Shown in pieces: positions 46,591 to 59,019 of a stretch of 64,000 bases of DNA. The position numbers and the translations under genes are program-made. The notes under the pieces are model-generated. The model saw nothing but the letters and a program-made list of their open reading frames with translations, did not search any database and was not told where the DNA came from. The stretch comes from Balaenoptera acutorostrata. Lineage: Eukaryota; Chordata; Mammalia; Artiodactyla; Balaenopteridae. The stretch's first letter is position 1. Every line of letters begins with the position of its first letter. Where the stretch lies: contig NC_080066.1 of the NCBI RefSeq assembly GCF_949987535.1, positions 131,792,335 to 131,856,334 of the forward strand, in the 5' to 3' direction.

Positions 46591-46806
46591 AGAGTTGAGC
46601 CTCACTGGTAGAAATAAAATGCAAGGCACAAATGTAATCTTAAATGATCCTGTAGCCAAATTTAAAAGGTATAAACAAAGTATAATTAATTTTAGCAATA
46701 TATCTTACTTAACCCAATATATCCAAAATATTACCATTTTAACATGTAATCGATATAAAAACCAATAATGAGATATTTTGTTTTTTCTTAGTAAAGCTTC
46801 AGAATC

Positions 46807-47118
46807 TGGTGTGTATTTTTTTTTAATTAATTAATTTATTTATGGCTGTGTTGGGTCTTCGTTTCTGTGCGAGGGCTTTCTCCAGTTGCGGCAAGCGGGG
46901 GCCACTCTTCATCGTGGTGCGCGGGCGTCTCACTGTCGCGGCCTCTCTTGTTGCGGAGCACAGGCTCCAGACGCGCAGGCTCAGTAGCTGTGGCTCACGG
47001 GCCCAGTTGCTCCGCGGCATGTGGGATCTTCCCAGACCAGGGCTTGAACCCGTGTCCCCTGCATTGGCAGGCAGATTCTCAACCACTGCACCACCAGGGA
47101 AGCCCTGGTGTGTATTTT
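46807..47118 (-). mobile_element. CHR-family SINE with 13-bp TSD
   Basis: Full-length cetacean CHR SINE on the minus strand, body about 46820-47105, with the tRNA-like head at the right end and ATTTATTT tail at the left. Direct repeats tggtgtgtatttt at 46807-46819 and 47106-47118 are exact. It is very similar to the copies at 1307, 50442 and 60787. Confidence 0.97.
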
Positions 47119-49020
47119 ATACTTAGAGCACATCTCAATTCAGATTAGCTGCATTTTAAGAATTTAGTAGACACCTGTGGCTAATGGCTTTCATGTTGGA
47201 CAGTGCAGCTTCAAGGAAAACCAGTAGCGCCGACTATGAAAGTTGGATTGCCACCTGTGGGAAACAAAATGAGTGCCCATTTAACATAGAAGTGATGGTT
47301 CAGGAGACAATGAGGTGTAATTCCATATTATTTCCTGTTTGCCAACAGCTTCTTAAAGATCATTGCAGAAGTGTCTGAGGAGGTAGAATTTAGAAACTTT
47401 GCAAAGTTTCTTCCAAAAAGGGAAATGTCTGAGATTTAAGTGACATGGGCCAATCCTTCTGTGATGCTATATTAAGGTCCACAAATGAATACTGTGCTGA
47501 GTTTCTCAGCACCCTATGATACTGGGAAATACTGAGCTTCCACTGACTTTGATATAGGAAAAAATAAGGATGTAGTCATTGGCTACATTTTCTTTTCCTT
47601 GCCTGGAATCAACTGGTAGTAAGCACAAGCATCTTTTGAGATTTTCGTATCTGCATAGCTGAGTCAGTGCTGGAATCAGGGATGTGGAAGGATAAAATTC
47701 TGAGGCTTGGCATTCCTGTCCCAATCTTCCTTCTCTTCTTAGAAAAGAAGCCTCATTCACTGATCTCCCAAACCAGCTGATGAATATAATAAAGATCTTC
47801 CTAGATTGGATTCCTAGGATCTGATTTTTACCATGGGTTGTTTTTTTTTTCCCCCTAAAGAATTGAGAGAAATCACTTAGCCATCGGCATGTGTTAAACT
47901 GTAACCAGGTCATGTAGCTCTTCTGAGCCTGAGGCAAGTAAGAAGAAAGTGTTAGTGACGTGTGCTGAGAACTAGGTTAAACACATTTCTCAGGACAGAT
48001 CACAGAACAGTTTCCTAATGCTGACAGGGAAGGGTAGAGGCACTCAGGAAGGATGGTCATCCCCCAACCCTCACCTGTCCAAGTACCTCTGTTCATGTTA
48101 AGGCTCCTTTTCACCAAAACGTCTTTGCTTCCATCAAAGATACTTCCTTCCCAAAGCTGACTAGGGTTTTAAAAAAGAAAACATCAAGATGGACAAAATT
48201 GATCTTTGGCCCATCTAGCCCCTCTGTTTTGTGCCTGTCCCTCACCTTTGCCAGTAATACCCCCTTCTCTTCTGAAGACCCTGGAGTGTGTCTCTGCTGT
48301 CAAAACCTTCTCAGCAAAGAGTCGTGAACTTATTCACACGATGGAGTAGCCTGTTGACATCAGGTGTACATGATACATAGCTTTTGTCTCTCCCAGTGCT
48401 TTATTCCTGAAGTAATAAAGGACTACCTGAAGAACATCAGGCATTGGCTAGGTGGTTGGGGCTTTTTGAAAGATGGGTGGAAGATTAGAACTAATAGCCC
48501 CTGAAGTAGCACCGTGTAGGCAAGAATGTCTATCTAGAACTCGGGAAAGGGTGAAACTGGAGAGCCTTCAAGGAAGTATGAACCTGCAATAATGATAGGC
48601 TGCCACCAGGGGGCACTTCAGGGCCTTGATTGAGTGGCCAAACTATCAGGCTTACCAGAGAGAATAAGGTAATTTTTACTTCTTTAAAAATGTAGAATTT
48701 AAATAATAGTACCAAAATTAGGTTTAAAGATGATTCATATGAGTAAGTTCTTAAATCATAAGCTAAGAAAAAATTTGCTACCCGCCTCACTACCCTTAGG
48801 CTGCTTTCATCATTCAGGGAAACCCTGTTTATAGCACCGGATGTCATGACTACAATCCTTCTGACTCACAATGATTTCTTATTTGGGAACCATACTCTTT
48901 TATTAGGACAGGGAGAACATTTAAAGGGATTTTCACAATTTCAATAGCTCAACAGTATTCTGTACCTTTCTCTTTTCCTGTTCTACTGCTACATGGAATG
49001 GAAGGAGCAGCTTTCTGTGT
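47119..49020. other. Single-copy DNA, no feature recognised
   Basis: No repeat family is clear. A 143-codon minus-strand frame at 47506-47937 and a 105-codon one at 48530-48847 lack recognisable domains. Confidence 0.4.
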
Positions 49021-49026
49021 TAAAAT

Positions 49027-49174
49027 GTGGGGATTGGGACTTCCCTGGCGGTCCAGTGGTTAGGACTCTGTGCTTCCAATGCAGGGGACGCAGGTTCGAT
49101 CCCTGGTCGGGGAACTAAGATCCCACATGTTGCGTGGTGCAGCCAAAAAAAAAAAAAAAAAAAAAGTGGGGATT
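49027..49174 (+). mobile_element. Short CHR-type SINE with 9-bp TSD
   Basis: Plus-strand SINE 49036-49165. Head 'gggacttccctggcggtcc', A box 'agtggttaggactctgtgc', B box 'ggttcgatccct', then 'gggaactaagatcccacatg' and a run of over 20 A. Exact repeats gtggggatt at 49027-49035 and 49166-49174. This is the short CHR type. The pure poly(A) suggests it is comparatively young. Confidence 0.97.
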
Positions 49175-49469
49175 ATTTTGTAAATGTAACTTTGGAGAAC
49201 AGTTACATGATTTACTTTTTTAAAGGATGAAGTAATCTTAGCTGATAGCTGCAAGATGTTATAGGAAATTTTCAGGCCAAATTAAAGTCACCCATTGAGA
49301 AGAGTCTGACAATTGTTAAGACAAAATGCTTGTGACTTAATCTGTCTGAAACCCTCCAGTGGTCCCCTTTGCTTAAAGATGAGGCATAAATGTTGTCTAA
49401 TGTGAATGAGTGTGGAACGCACATAATGAATTAAGTGAATGCTGAAAGATAAGGTGAAGACATAAAGAA

Positions 49470-49795
49470 ATCTTAATGTTTGATTCAGGAGGTTGCACTT
49501 AATTTGGTAGGTAGTAGGGAGCCATTGAATGTTCTTGAGGGAGGAGGATGATATTCGTGGAGTGTGCTTTAGCTACAAGGAAAACGGAAAGGGGACAAAA
49601 GCTCAAAAGCTTGGTGAAAGTGGATCCTATAGGACAAGGCAACAGATCAAATGTGGAGACTAAGGAAGAAGGAGGAATTAAAGATGACTCAGATTTTGAG
49701 CACAGGAGGATGATAGCACCCTGAAAGAAGAGAGGCCAAAAGTTGTTGGAGAGAAATGTAATTAACTTGACCTTGCACATGTAGAGTTTGAGGAT
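49470..49795 (-). repeat. LINE/L2 fragment
   Basis: 'gtagtagggagccattgaatgttcttgagg' (49511-49540), 'gaggaattaaagatgactcagattttgag' and 'cttgcacatgtagagtttgagg' are reverse L2 ORF2 blocks. Confidence 0.65.
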
Positions 49796-50114
49796 TAAAT
49801 TTTAAAAAATGGGTTGAAGCATATGCTCATATACAGCACTATTCTCATATAATAATAATAATACCATTAATTACACATGGGGCAAGTATTTTAAATGGAC
49901 TCTCCCAGTTAAAGTCTGAGCCCTCATTGTCATGAAATGATCTTTAAGTCCAGGAGAAAGAACCTCTGGGCAGAGGGGGAATAGGTCCTGGGCTTATTCA
50001 TCAGTTGGGGCAAAGGAGAGAAAGCATGAGAATGTAGCAAAGGACACAGAAGAAGTGATTCAACAGGAGGTCACTCCAAGCAGCGCAGCAGCTTGGAGAT
50101 GATCACTTTGATTT

Positions 50115-50350
50115 GGTGGACAAGAGCATGGATTTTCAAGTAGGACTGGCTGAGTTCAAGTTTAGCTTCCATAACATAACTAGCAGGGTTATCTTGGCAA
50201 CTTAACCTCTGGGTGTCTCCATTTCCCCATGTGTATAAACGAGGCTATTAAAATTACCTGCTCATAGGGTTGTTGTGAGGATTGAGATCATGCTTGAAAA
50301 CACTAAGAACAATGCCTGGAATACAGAAATAATTCAAAAGCTGTTAATGG
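50115..50350 (+). repeat. SINE/MIR
   Basis: MIR from near the head ('gacaagagcatggattttcaagtaggactggctgagttcaag') through 'ttaacctctgggtgtctccatttcccc' to 'ataggttgttgtgagg'-type sequence and the tail. Confidence 0.88.
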
Positions 50351-50439
50351 TGCCAAACGCTATAGAGGACTCCACGCAAATCGGGAGAAGACAAAGACCA
50401 TTCATTGCCTTTGGCAAAGGGAGGTAAGGAATGACATTT

Positions 50440-50732
50440 TTTTAAAAATTAATTAATTTATTTATTTTTGGTTGTGTTGGGTCTTCGTTTCTGTGCGAGG
50501 GCTTTCTCTAGTTGCGGCGAGCAGGGGCCACTCTTCATCGCGGTGCGCGGGCCTCTCACTGTCGCGGCCTCTGTTGTTGCGGAGCACAGGCTCCAGACAC
50601 GCAGGATCAGTAGTCGTGGCTCACGGGCCTAGCTGCTCCGCGGCATGTGGGATCCTCCCGGACCAGGGCTCGTACCCATGTCCCCTGCATTGGCAGGCAG
50701 ATTCTCAACCACTGCGCCACCAGGGAAGACCC
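50440..50732 (-). mobile_element. CHR-family SINE inserted at an L1 3' end
   Basis: Minus-strand CHR SINE, head at 50732 ('gggtcttccctggtggcgc' on the minus strand). The sequence to its right is the 3' end of a minus-strand L1 (50733-50930). The TSD probably lies in the AATTAATT-like tail of that L1 but is ambiguous. Confidence 0.94.
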
Positions 50733-50930
50733 TAAATTAATTTTTATTGGAGTATAGTTGATTTACAATGTTATGTTAGCTTCTGTACAGCAAAGTGAAT
50801 CAGTTATACGTATATATATATCCATTCTTTTTTAGATTCTTTTCCCATATACGTCATTACAGAGGATTGAGTAGGGTTCCCTGTGCTATAGTGTAGGTTC
50901 TTATTAGTTATCTATTTTATATACAGTAGT
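50733..50930 (-). repeat. L1 3' UTR end
   Basis: 'tttttattggagtatagttgatttacaatgttatgttagcttctgtacagcaaagtgaatcagttatac' is the cetartiodactyl-type L1 3' UTR reading leftward. About 200 bp remain. Confidence 0.92.
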
Positions 50931-51589
50931 GCATTTTGGAGGAAAGTTTTCTTAGAGTGGTGGTGAGGGAGGGCAAAGTTTGTCTTTAGAATGTTAAATT
51001 TCAGTTCCAATGTAGAGTAATAGTAATAGCAACAACAATGGGAACAATAACATTCATTTCTTTCAAAGCGGCCTTCTGATGGAATTTGTTATACATTGGA
51101 GAATTGTTTTCAGAATTTCTCATGCACATGAATTGAGTCTGATAAAAAAGTAACAATATGTAAAAGAGTAGATGTTTAATATTTATAACACTATGTAGTA
51201 TGTTTGCTTTCCCTCAGAAAAAAATTTAACAGTATAATTTGCCAGAAGGAAACAATCTAATTATCTTGTCCATTGCTGAATAGCATATTATCACACCTGG
51301 GAACTGCGTTGGTGAACATTTAAAAATATTTTCTCAGTGCACAACTTCTAAAACACTGTGTACTCTGATATTATATTTCCTACTATAATACTTTCCCTAG
51401 GACTTAAACTAGGTATAGATCAGTGATCTAATTGCATTTTTTAACAGATGCTTTCTTTTTTGGGGATTCTCTTGAGTCTTTAAATTCTAGTTGGCTGTAT
51501 GTTAGTATCAGAATTTGGTTTCTTGGAGTATGAACATTCACTATTATAGTTTTCGAGACTTGCTTCATTTAGAAAATGTAAAATTAGAA
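50931..51589. other. Single-copy DNA, no feature recognised
   Basis: AT-rich sequence with no recognised repeat or coding signal. Confidence 0.4.
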
Positions 51590-52060
51590 AAATAATACAA
51601 TCACATTTTAAAAAATACCAAAAAGTAGTTATACTACAATTCAATAAACCACTATAAACAATTTGGACTATTTCTTTCAGACTTTTTTTCATATATTTCT
51701 TTTTACATAGTTGTGAGTATCTCATATATGCAATGTTGGCCCTCCTCTTTAATATAAAATTATGAGTAAGTTTTAGTTGCCTGTATAGTCTCCAAAATCA
51801 TTGCTTTAATTATTGTATATCAATTTATCAAGTGGGTATACTATAATTTACCTCATTATTCTCCTCTAGCTGGACATTAGTTTTTTTGTGTCCATTTTTT
51901 ACTGTTAAAAATCATACTATTTAACATATTTAAGGATGTAACTTTTTCATATTTAATATGTTTTTTTCCTTTTTCTTGGAAGTTTAACTGTGGATCAAAG
52001 GGCACATGCATTTATATAGCATTTGGTATATACTGCCAAATTATCCCCCAAAGGATACAC
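51590..52060 (-). repeat. Old L1M 3' fragment
   Basis: 'ccactataaacaatttggactatttctttcagactttttttcatatattt' (51650-51699) and 'ctggacattagtttttttgtgtcc' and 'tatactgccaaattatcccccaaagg' fit the reverse of old L1M 3' ends. Confidence 0.55.
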
Positions 52061-52062
52061 AC

Positions 52063-52101
52063 ATACGTGTGTGTGTGTGTGTGTATGTGTGTGTGTGTGT
52101 A
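52063..52101. repeat. Microsatellite (TG)n
   Basis: Two TG blocks separated by one TA. Confidence 0.95.
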
Positions 52102-53688
52102 GGTGGGTGGATATATATAATTTTACTAATAGAAAAAGATGCCTTGTTTTAGTTTGTAATTCTGATTGCTTGTAAGTTTGAATCCTTTCCTAACTGTATG
52201 CCTCTAATATTATTTACTTGTTCAATTCTTTTTGCGTTGGCCTAATTTGGGGGGAAGTGATTCTTTTGTTTAAAGTTGAGTTAAGGCAAATGATCACAAT
52301 AAAATTAGGTTGTTTATTGCTTTCTGATACTCCTTACCCCCAGCCACCAAAATATGGATTGCAATCTAGAGCTGTGCTTTTTACATGTAACCACAATATC
52401 AATGAGCTTTAACAGGGCTAAATAACGTTTGTACTGAAACAGAATTAGCCACCTGAAATACTTCCCCACCTCCCCCCCCCCAAAAAAATGCTTCAGCGGT
52501 GCTTAGAAAGAAAGAGATCTTTAAGAAGAAAAGTGTGATATAATATATGAGCAGCGCAACCAACTTACAGAAAACAGTGGGACAATTTAAAAGCTTTTAT
52601 TAAAAGTAATCAGGTTTTGACAGACTGATGAAAATCTAAAAGCAAGATTCCTTGGCATCTCATTCTACAAAATTGGTTTCTCTTCCTTCCATGAACTGTA
52701 CTTTTTTTCCATTGAAAAGACAGAGAGGGAGAAAATGGAGGGTATGGGGGATGGAAAATGACAAATGAGTGGGTTCTGTGTTCTAGTGTTTGCTCCCTGC
52801 TACCTTTGACTGATTCATTACGTCCCTCTTGCCCTGGTGTATTAGTCCGTCTGCAAAGAGCAGGAACCAATACTAGCAAAAAATCAGGACAAAGGGAGAA
52901 GGGAGAAGATTTACTGGCGGTTTAGCGGGGGGTATCTCATAGACTCCAAGGGGAGGATGCGGCTGGGCCTTGGCAGGAGACTCGTGGGCAGGGGGTCTCC
53001 AGGAAGGCCTCCTTTCTCCCAATCTCGTCTTAGCTTCTCTCTCAGTGCCATGTTTATTCTTTTCCTTATGGTCTTTCAATCATAGATCCAAAATGCCTAG
53101 GGAAGGAACTAGTTGGCCAGTCTTAGTAGAGAATGCTAATCATGTACCAGTCGACCACAGCTCTGAGGGCAGGGACTCCAGAGTACAGAGACATGGCCTT
53201 TCCTACTATAACTATTGGGTGGCGAGTGAGTGGGTTGAAGCAGTTCCTAGAAAAGAGGTGCTGGGCAAAAAATTAAATAGCATGTCTGCTTTCCCTGCTC
53301 CCCTATTTTCCTTTCTGCCAGCAAACTGCAATTTGAGCTTTGCGACTCTAACTTTATTAAACGGGCTAGCCGGTGGCACTTCCAACAGTATATATGTGTA
53401 CATATGACGTGTAATCTTCTTTCTGTACATTTCTCTCCACATATAAGCAGTGTATTATAAATGATTTATCTTGTGTGTGTATAGAGAGAGAGAGAAAGGA
53501 ATATTTATTTCATCAGTTGTGTCTGTGGGAAATTCCTTGAAAAAAAAGTAATATTCTTTGGTCAAATAAGTTCTAGAAGTACTGAGCTAAACAAAGGTAG
53601 GCAATTCCTCTATTGCATGACTTCTCAGGGTCTTTTATGCACTACATACCTATAGGAGAAAGAGAGAGAGAACATTAGTTTCCTAAAC
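52102..53688. other. Mostly single-copy, possible LTR-like segment
   Basis: 52838-53400 begins 'ggtgtattagtccgtctgcaaagagcagg', resembling an LTR start, but the remainder does not match a family I can name. A 145-codon plus-strand frame at 52970-53407 lies here with no known domain. Short C-run at 52471-52481. Confidence 0.3.
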
Positions 53689-53694
53689 TTATTG

Positions 53695-53746
53695 AAATAT
53701 ACATATATGTGTTTGTGTGTATATATATACATATATATATACAAAT
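53695..53746. repeat. AT/GT-rich simple repeat
   Basis: Degenerate (TA)n/(TG)n run bordering an L1 fragment. Confidence 0.8.
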
Positions 53747-53749
53747 AAA

Positions 53750-53885
53750 TTTTTTTTATTGAGGTACAAGTTGCATAATATAAAACACACTGTTTTAACC
53801 ATATTTAATTGAACAGTTCAGTGGTACTAAGTACATTCACATTGTTGTGCAACTCTCACCATCATCCATCTCCCAAATTGTATAT
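53750..53885 (-). repeat. L1M 3' UTR fragment
   Basis: 'tttattgaggtacaagttgcataatataaaacacactgttttaacc' and 'gtacattcacattgttgtgcaactctcaccatcatccatc' match the same L1 3' UTR type as 9070-9400. Confidence 0.85.
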
Positions 53886-54639
53886 ATGTATTTTAATTTG
53901 AGGAATTCTGTAAATACTTTGCATACTATCTAGAATGCAGTTTGGGAAATGGTGACTTGGGTTCTAAAATAAACATGAATTTTCCTTTGGAAGAGGGAGA
54001 GAACACAGAGTTTTGTGCCAAAAAGATGATAATTTGTTAATATAAAAGCCCAAAGGAAGAGGCAACCAGAGGAAATGAGTACCTTTGGGAGAAAATCAGC
54101 CAGAGGGGACACCTGGGTTCCAGCCCTTAACATTTTCTGTTGACTTATAAAGACCTCTGGTGACTTATGAGCTCTGCTTCCTCTAACATAAAACATTAGA
54201 TTAAAATGTCTCTTTTCTGGACCACCAACTGTATTTTGCATGGTGTTTGCAATGACTTATGAAATACTCTGCCATGAAATTTAAGCACTCTTTGGAATAT
54301 GTTTCTGTATTAGCTTAAGATCCAAATAGTGTTCAAAATTAACAATAGGTTTATCTACTCTCTTCAGTTAAAATTGTTGTATCATCATAATTGGTAACTA
54401 GATCTGTCGACCTCCTTCTTTCTCTGTCTTTCCTTGTTTCCCTTACCTGTGTCAAATTCTTTCCTTCCACATCAAGAGAAGGATCATTTTTCTAGGGGCT
54501 ACTCTTTTCACAATAAATTCCTGATATAAAAATTGAAACTATGGTTTCTAACATCCTGTGAGGCCAGCTGACAATGGAGATATAGAACTTTTAGGAATCT
54601 TTATCACACCTTAAAATTTAGTCTAACCACACATACAAT
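53886..54639. other. Single-copy DNA, no feature recognised
   Basis: No repeat or exon recognised. The 103-codon minus-strand frame at 53930-54241 has no domain. Confidence 0.4.
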
Positions 54640-55192
54640 CTTTTATCCAACCACTATTTGTCCCGCACTCATTATAGGACTGGCTTTGTCCTAGGACCTG
54701 GGGCTGTAGAAGTGAATAAGACAGATAAAACCCTGCCCTCATGGAGCTTCTGTGTGTGTGTGTGAAGACTGAGTACAAAGTAACAAGCAGATAGACAACA
54801 TGATGTCAAATAGCTGAGTGCTAAGAAGGAAAATAAAACAGGATAAAGGATAAAGAGTGACTGAAGGTGCTATTTGGGATAGGATGGCAGGGAAGATCTC
54901 TTTATTCAGTTAACATCTGAACAGAGACCTGGACTAAGTGAGGGAGTCAGTCACAAGGCTACATAAGGGAAGAGAGTTCCAGGCATCTGGGAAAGAAGTG
55001 CAAAGGTCCTGAGGTGGACACCGCTAAGTGTCTTCCAGGAGCAACAAAGGAGCTACACTGCCTGGAGCCAGGTGACCAAGGGGGAGAGACGTGGGAGTTG
55101 GTGTGTGTGGGGGGGGTGGGGGTGGAGGGAGTGTGATCATGAAGAGCCTTGTAGGCCATAGGAATAATTTTTTATTTTATTCTAAGTGTGAC
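54640..55192 (-). repeat. LINE/L2 3' fragment
   Basis: Reverse L2 from the tail ('ggctgtagaagtgaataagacagataaaaccctgccctcatggagctt', 54702-54749), through 'tgcaaaggtcctgaggtggacacc' to 'gaagagccttgtaggccat' (55140-55158) and 'ttttattttattctaagtgtgac'. It covers the 3' UTR and last part of ORF2. Confidence 0.92.
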
Positions 55193-55985
55193 AGGACATA
55201 ATAACCATTAAACATCAGGATAAATATCATGTACATTCTTTTATTACTCTTTCTTCCCTCAATTGCCATAGCCAAAAAATTCTTACATGAAAGGGAGAGA
55301 AACACATATACTCTCTGGCAAGTACGCTGGGATTAGGGCCACCAGGAAATAGCAGCACTGCAAGTATGAGAGCCACAGTGAATAGGCCCTTTCTAAATGG
55401 ATGGGCACAGCTGCTGCTTTGGGGTTCAATTTGTTGTCTATAAATATCACTGTTAATACAACCCATTAACTTGGTGACGGGGTGAAGAAAGGCAAATAGC
55501 GCCAGGTTGGAACTGCCTAGTGATGAGTCAGAACTGCTCTGTTCCTACCTGTGTGGCTGAAATGAATGGAGAGCTATTTGTAGGCACAGAGAGGCACGCT
55601 GGCACAAGAGAGAAGGAGCGTAAGTCAAGCGACACTCAAGACTTACTGGTGTCAGGAGCAGAGAGTTTTGTCTGTACTCTCAGAAATCCACTTGAGATGT
55701 AAAGAGATTAGGCCTGAGGAAGTAAACAATTCTCTATCTTCCTTGTAACACACCCATTAGCCTGGGTTTCAAGCAGGTTGCTCAGGCCGAACTCCTGGAA
55801 ACATCTTTTTAATGGCACCTAGACGTGGTGACAGATTCCAGGTGCCAGAGCCTGATGGTTGGTGCTCGTCAGTTGTTCTGAACTTGGTAGCTTCTAGTTC
55901 TAACTCTAGCTTTGCCCCCGCATCCTATTATTTCTCCCTTCCCCTTGGCCATTTCAGGTGGGGGAAAGAACCTTGTTCCAATTCC
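55193..55985. other. Single-copy DNA, no feature recognised
   Basis: No feature recognised. Short frames only. Confidence 0.4.
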
Positions 55986-55989
55986 AGTT

Positions 55990-56150
55990 CCACAGCTTGG
56001 TCGCCATGTGTCTTGATTAGCAAGTACATAATCTTCCAGGGCCTCAGTTTCCTCAATTATAAGGTAGGGCCAATAACATGTTGTATTAGGATGTAAAGGG
56101 CCCGGCAAAGAACCTGGCATTCAGAAAGCACTTGAGAAATGCAATAGACC
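55990..56150 (+). repeat. SINE/MIR fragment
   Basis: 'cagggcctcagtttcctcaattataaggtagggccaataacatg' and 'aacctggcattcagaaagcacttgag' are the MIR core and tail. Confidence 0.8.
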
Positions 56151-56369
56151 TTGGAATGCAGTCAATAGGAATCTGAGCCTTCTAGAACTATTACTTGAAG
56201 ATTGGTTGACCTTGTGGGTAGTTTTTACATATTGCTGGTATTTGAAAAACTGAAATTTAGCTATAAAACGTGTACCATCCCTATTCATTCTCCAACTGAA
56301 TACTCCTTCCACCCTCCCCATTCTTACAATCCTGCCCCATCACAGAAAGGGAGAGGAGCCAAGAGCTGT

Positions 56370-56590
56370 TAAGCTCCTGCTCTGCACGAGGAATTTTACT
56401 TATATTGTTTCATTTGACCCTCACAACGGTGTAAAGTTAAGCCTTATTACCCTCATGCAAGAGTGGAGAAAACAAAGCTCTGAAAAACTAAGAATTAAGA
56501 ATTTACCAACTGATAAAATACCAGAGATGGAGTTTCAACCTAGATCTGCTTCAATCCCAAACCTGAATTCCTTCCAGGACCCTGGATGGA
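56370..56590 (-). repeat. SINE/MIR
   Basis: 'acttatattgtttcatttgaccctcacaacggtg' (56398-56431) and 'ccagagatggagtttcaacctagatctgcttcaatccc' are reverse MIR. Confidence 0.8.
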
Positions 56591-56599
56591 CTCCTGAGA

Positions 56600-57690
56600 G
56601 CACATTACCATTAGCAAATACTCAGTGTTGCACTAGAAGAATCCCCTGTAAACAAAACATGGGAGTGTGGAGCCAGGGGTTTTGCCCTTCTGGCCTAGTC
56701 TCTGAATCTCATTGGATTCTGTGAATAATTAATGTCCTAGAAATGGGGCCAGTTCTGTTGCTGATGATCGAGTAAAAATCTGTTCTTGGGCAACACTGGA
56801 GAAAGAGGCTTCTAGCTTATTTTTTAAATCAACTCCCCTTTCTGTCAATCTGGTCTAGAATCTTGCAGTCCTTATAGACGTACTCGTTTTCTGCCTCAGT
56901 CCCCTTCATGGGGGAGACACCACCACTCCTCTAATAGCCAAACCCAGACATCAAGATGATCTTAAATCCCACTCTAGGCATTCTTTTATAGAATAAATAG
57001 CTCCAGTTCTTTTAGATTTCTCATAAGACCTCTTTTCTTGGCCTTTTAATAATTTTCATAGCTCTTTTTCTGGACACTTTCCAAAATTTCCTCTACTGGC
57101 TTAAGTTACTGAGTCCAAAATTGGACATTTAATTCTAATAGAACTCTGAGAAAAATGGACTAGAGGACCCATCCCATAGTCCTATATGCTCTCCTCCTGC
57201 ATATATGGTCCATGCTTATGCTGGAGCTCTACTGGGTCGTTTTCCTCACTGTGAAGAAATGTCAACTTTGGAAGAAACAGTAACTCAGGAAGCCAGGGAT
57301 TTTTAATAGTATCTCATAGAGCTACTTTTATTGCTACAGTAATGGTCAATCCCTATACATACCCTTTTTACTTCTAAGAAGGAACATAAAAATGAGTGAT
57401 TTTTTTTTTTTCACTGGCATCAAGAACTTACAAAGGGTGTCAAACAAATGAATCAATTAAACAAACCTTATTACTATTCCTGGCCCAAGCAGAGCAAAAT
57501 CCTTAGCTAATAAAAAATTGGGGAGGGACCCATAGGAAATAAGCAAATAAGCTAAGATAAAGACTCTATAGCACAAGTTGTTTTAAAGTTTTTTTTTAAA
57601 AGTACCTAGATTTGGGTTTTTTAATTTTTAACTTTTGGGGAATTTAAAAGAGAATACTTGGAATAAAGAAAGAAGCTGCTTATTACTTTT
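56600..57690. other. Single-copy DNA, no feature recognised
   Basis: AT-rich sequence with no recognised repeat or coding frame above 90 codons. Confidence 0.4.
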
Positions 57691-57701
57691 AAAATATTCT
57701 C

Positions 57702-57918
57702 TCATTTATTTATTTATTTAGGCTGCACTGGGTCTTAGTTGCAGCACCCGGGATCTTCGTTGTGGCATGCAGGATATATATATATATATTTTTAATTGTG
57801 GCATGCGGACTCTTAGTTGTGGCATGCATGTGGGATCTAGTTCCCCAACCAGGGATCAAAGCCGGGCCACCTGCATTGGGAGTGTGGAGTCTTACCCACT
57901 GGACCACCAGGGAAGTTC
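57702..57918 (-). mobile_element. CHR-related SINE, diverged
   Basis: Minus-strand SINE with head near 57918 ('ggaacttccctggtggtcc' on the minus strand) and ATTTATTT tail at 57705. An internal (TA)n run (57774-57789) has expanded. It is more diverged than the other copies, and no clear TSD was found. Confidence 0.9.
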
Positions 57919-58194
57919 CTGTCATATATATTTAGCCACAGGGAAACATGCTTATAATTTGATATTTGAAGGTTCAGTATTTGATTTGGTTAATTACTTT
58001 GAGAGTTAGTATCATCATTTCATTAACATTTTCTTTCAGTTTGGGGATTAGAAGATCTTTCAAAATTCTTATATGTGATGTTTTTATTGCATCTTTGATC
58101 AGTATTTTTTTTTTCCTTTGGAAAGATATTTTCCAGTTTCATGGAGCCAGTGAAAAAACAAATGCTTCCATTTACAGAGATTTGTTATCGACCA

Positions 58195-58375
58195 AACTGA
58201 TCAAAATAAGCAGACAGATCTGGCTACAGATCCTGTCTCCTCCACTGACCAGCACTATGACCTTGAGAAGATGACTAAAACTCTCTGTGGCTTAAGGTAT
58301 TTTGTGAACATAAATGTACATGGAGTTCTTAATATAGGCCTGGAACGTGTAACAGCTCAAAAAATAATAATGTTC
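58195..58375 (+). repeat. SINE/MIR fragment
   Basis: 'ctggctacagatcctgtctcctccactgaccagcactatgaccttgagaagatgactaaaactctctgtggc' and 'ggcctggaacgtgtaacagctc' are diverged MIR. Confidence 0.65.
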
Positions 58376-58379
58376 TTCT

Positions 58380-59015
58380 ATTTGTTCAGTTAATTTGAAA
58401 TCTAATCCAATCCTTCAAGATATTAGTCATCTCACTATTTTAACAATCTTGATAAGAACATAAAATGTCAAATTAACAACCCTTTGAAATCCTGTTGAAA
58501 TGTTGCTTCTTACAAAAGTGAACTATTTTCTTGCTTTTTTTCTGGCTATACCTGAGGAGTCTTTATTATTTCTTCATGAACCTTTATTGACTTGTGACAT
58601 TTCCATCTCTTATGACATTTATGTGTGCTTTATGTCTGTATGTGTTTTTTGCCAACCAGCATGCCATGATTTTCACCTATAACTTATTCATTCCCCAGTC
58701 ACATGTGCACCCCTTCCTTTCCTGTGGTTCCAGGATAGTTTTTGTTTGTTTGTTTGTTTGTTAAATAAGAACTTCTATTCTCCTGATTTTATATACCCAT
58801 AACATTTTTTTTTTTCCTCTCAGAGAATTTTTTCCCTGACAATTTTCCTAAGCCAATTGAAAACTTAGGAAACATTGGTACTAAGTTTCTGGCTAATAAA
58901 AAATGTAGAAGTGGGCAGTTAACACCAATTTCCCATTTTTCTCTACTGTGGAAACAAAAATGATCATACTCTGTGGTAAACTATTTCTTTGGTGGCCAAC
59001 AATGAACCAGGACTC
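58380..59015. other. Single-copy DNA, no feature recognised
   Basis: AT-rich sequence, with a short (TTTG)n run at 58741-58760. Confidence 0.4.
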
Positions 59016-59019
59016 CTGG

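Noticed and set aside
49036..49100. Possible tRNA gene (A and B boxes present)
   Set aside because: The boxes belong to the tRNA-derived head of a CHR SINE. The poly(A) tail and TSD show a retroposon, and no cloverleaf is completed.
52970..53407. 145-codon plus-strand frame as a gene
   Set aside because: No domain, no consistent splice sites, and the region has an LTR-like start, so a decayed repeat is more likely.
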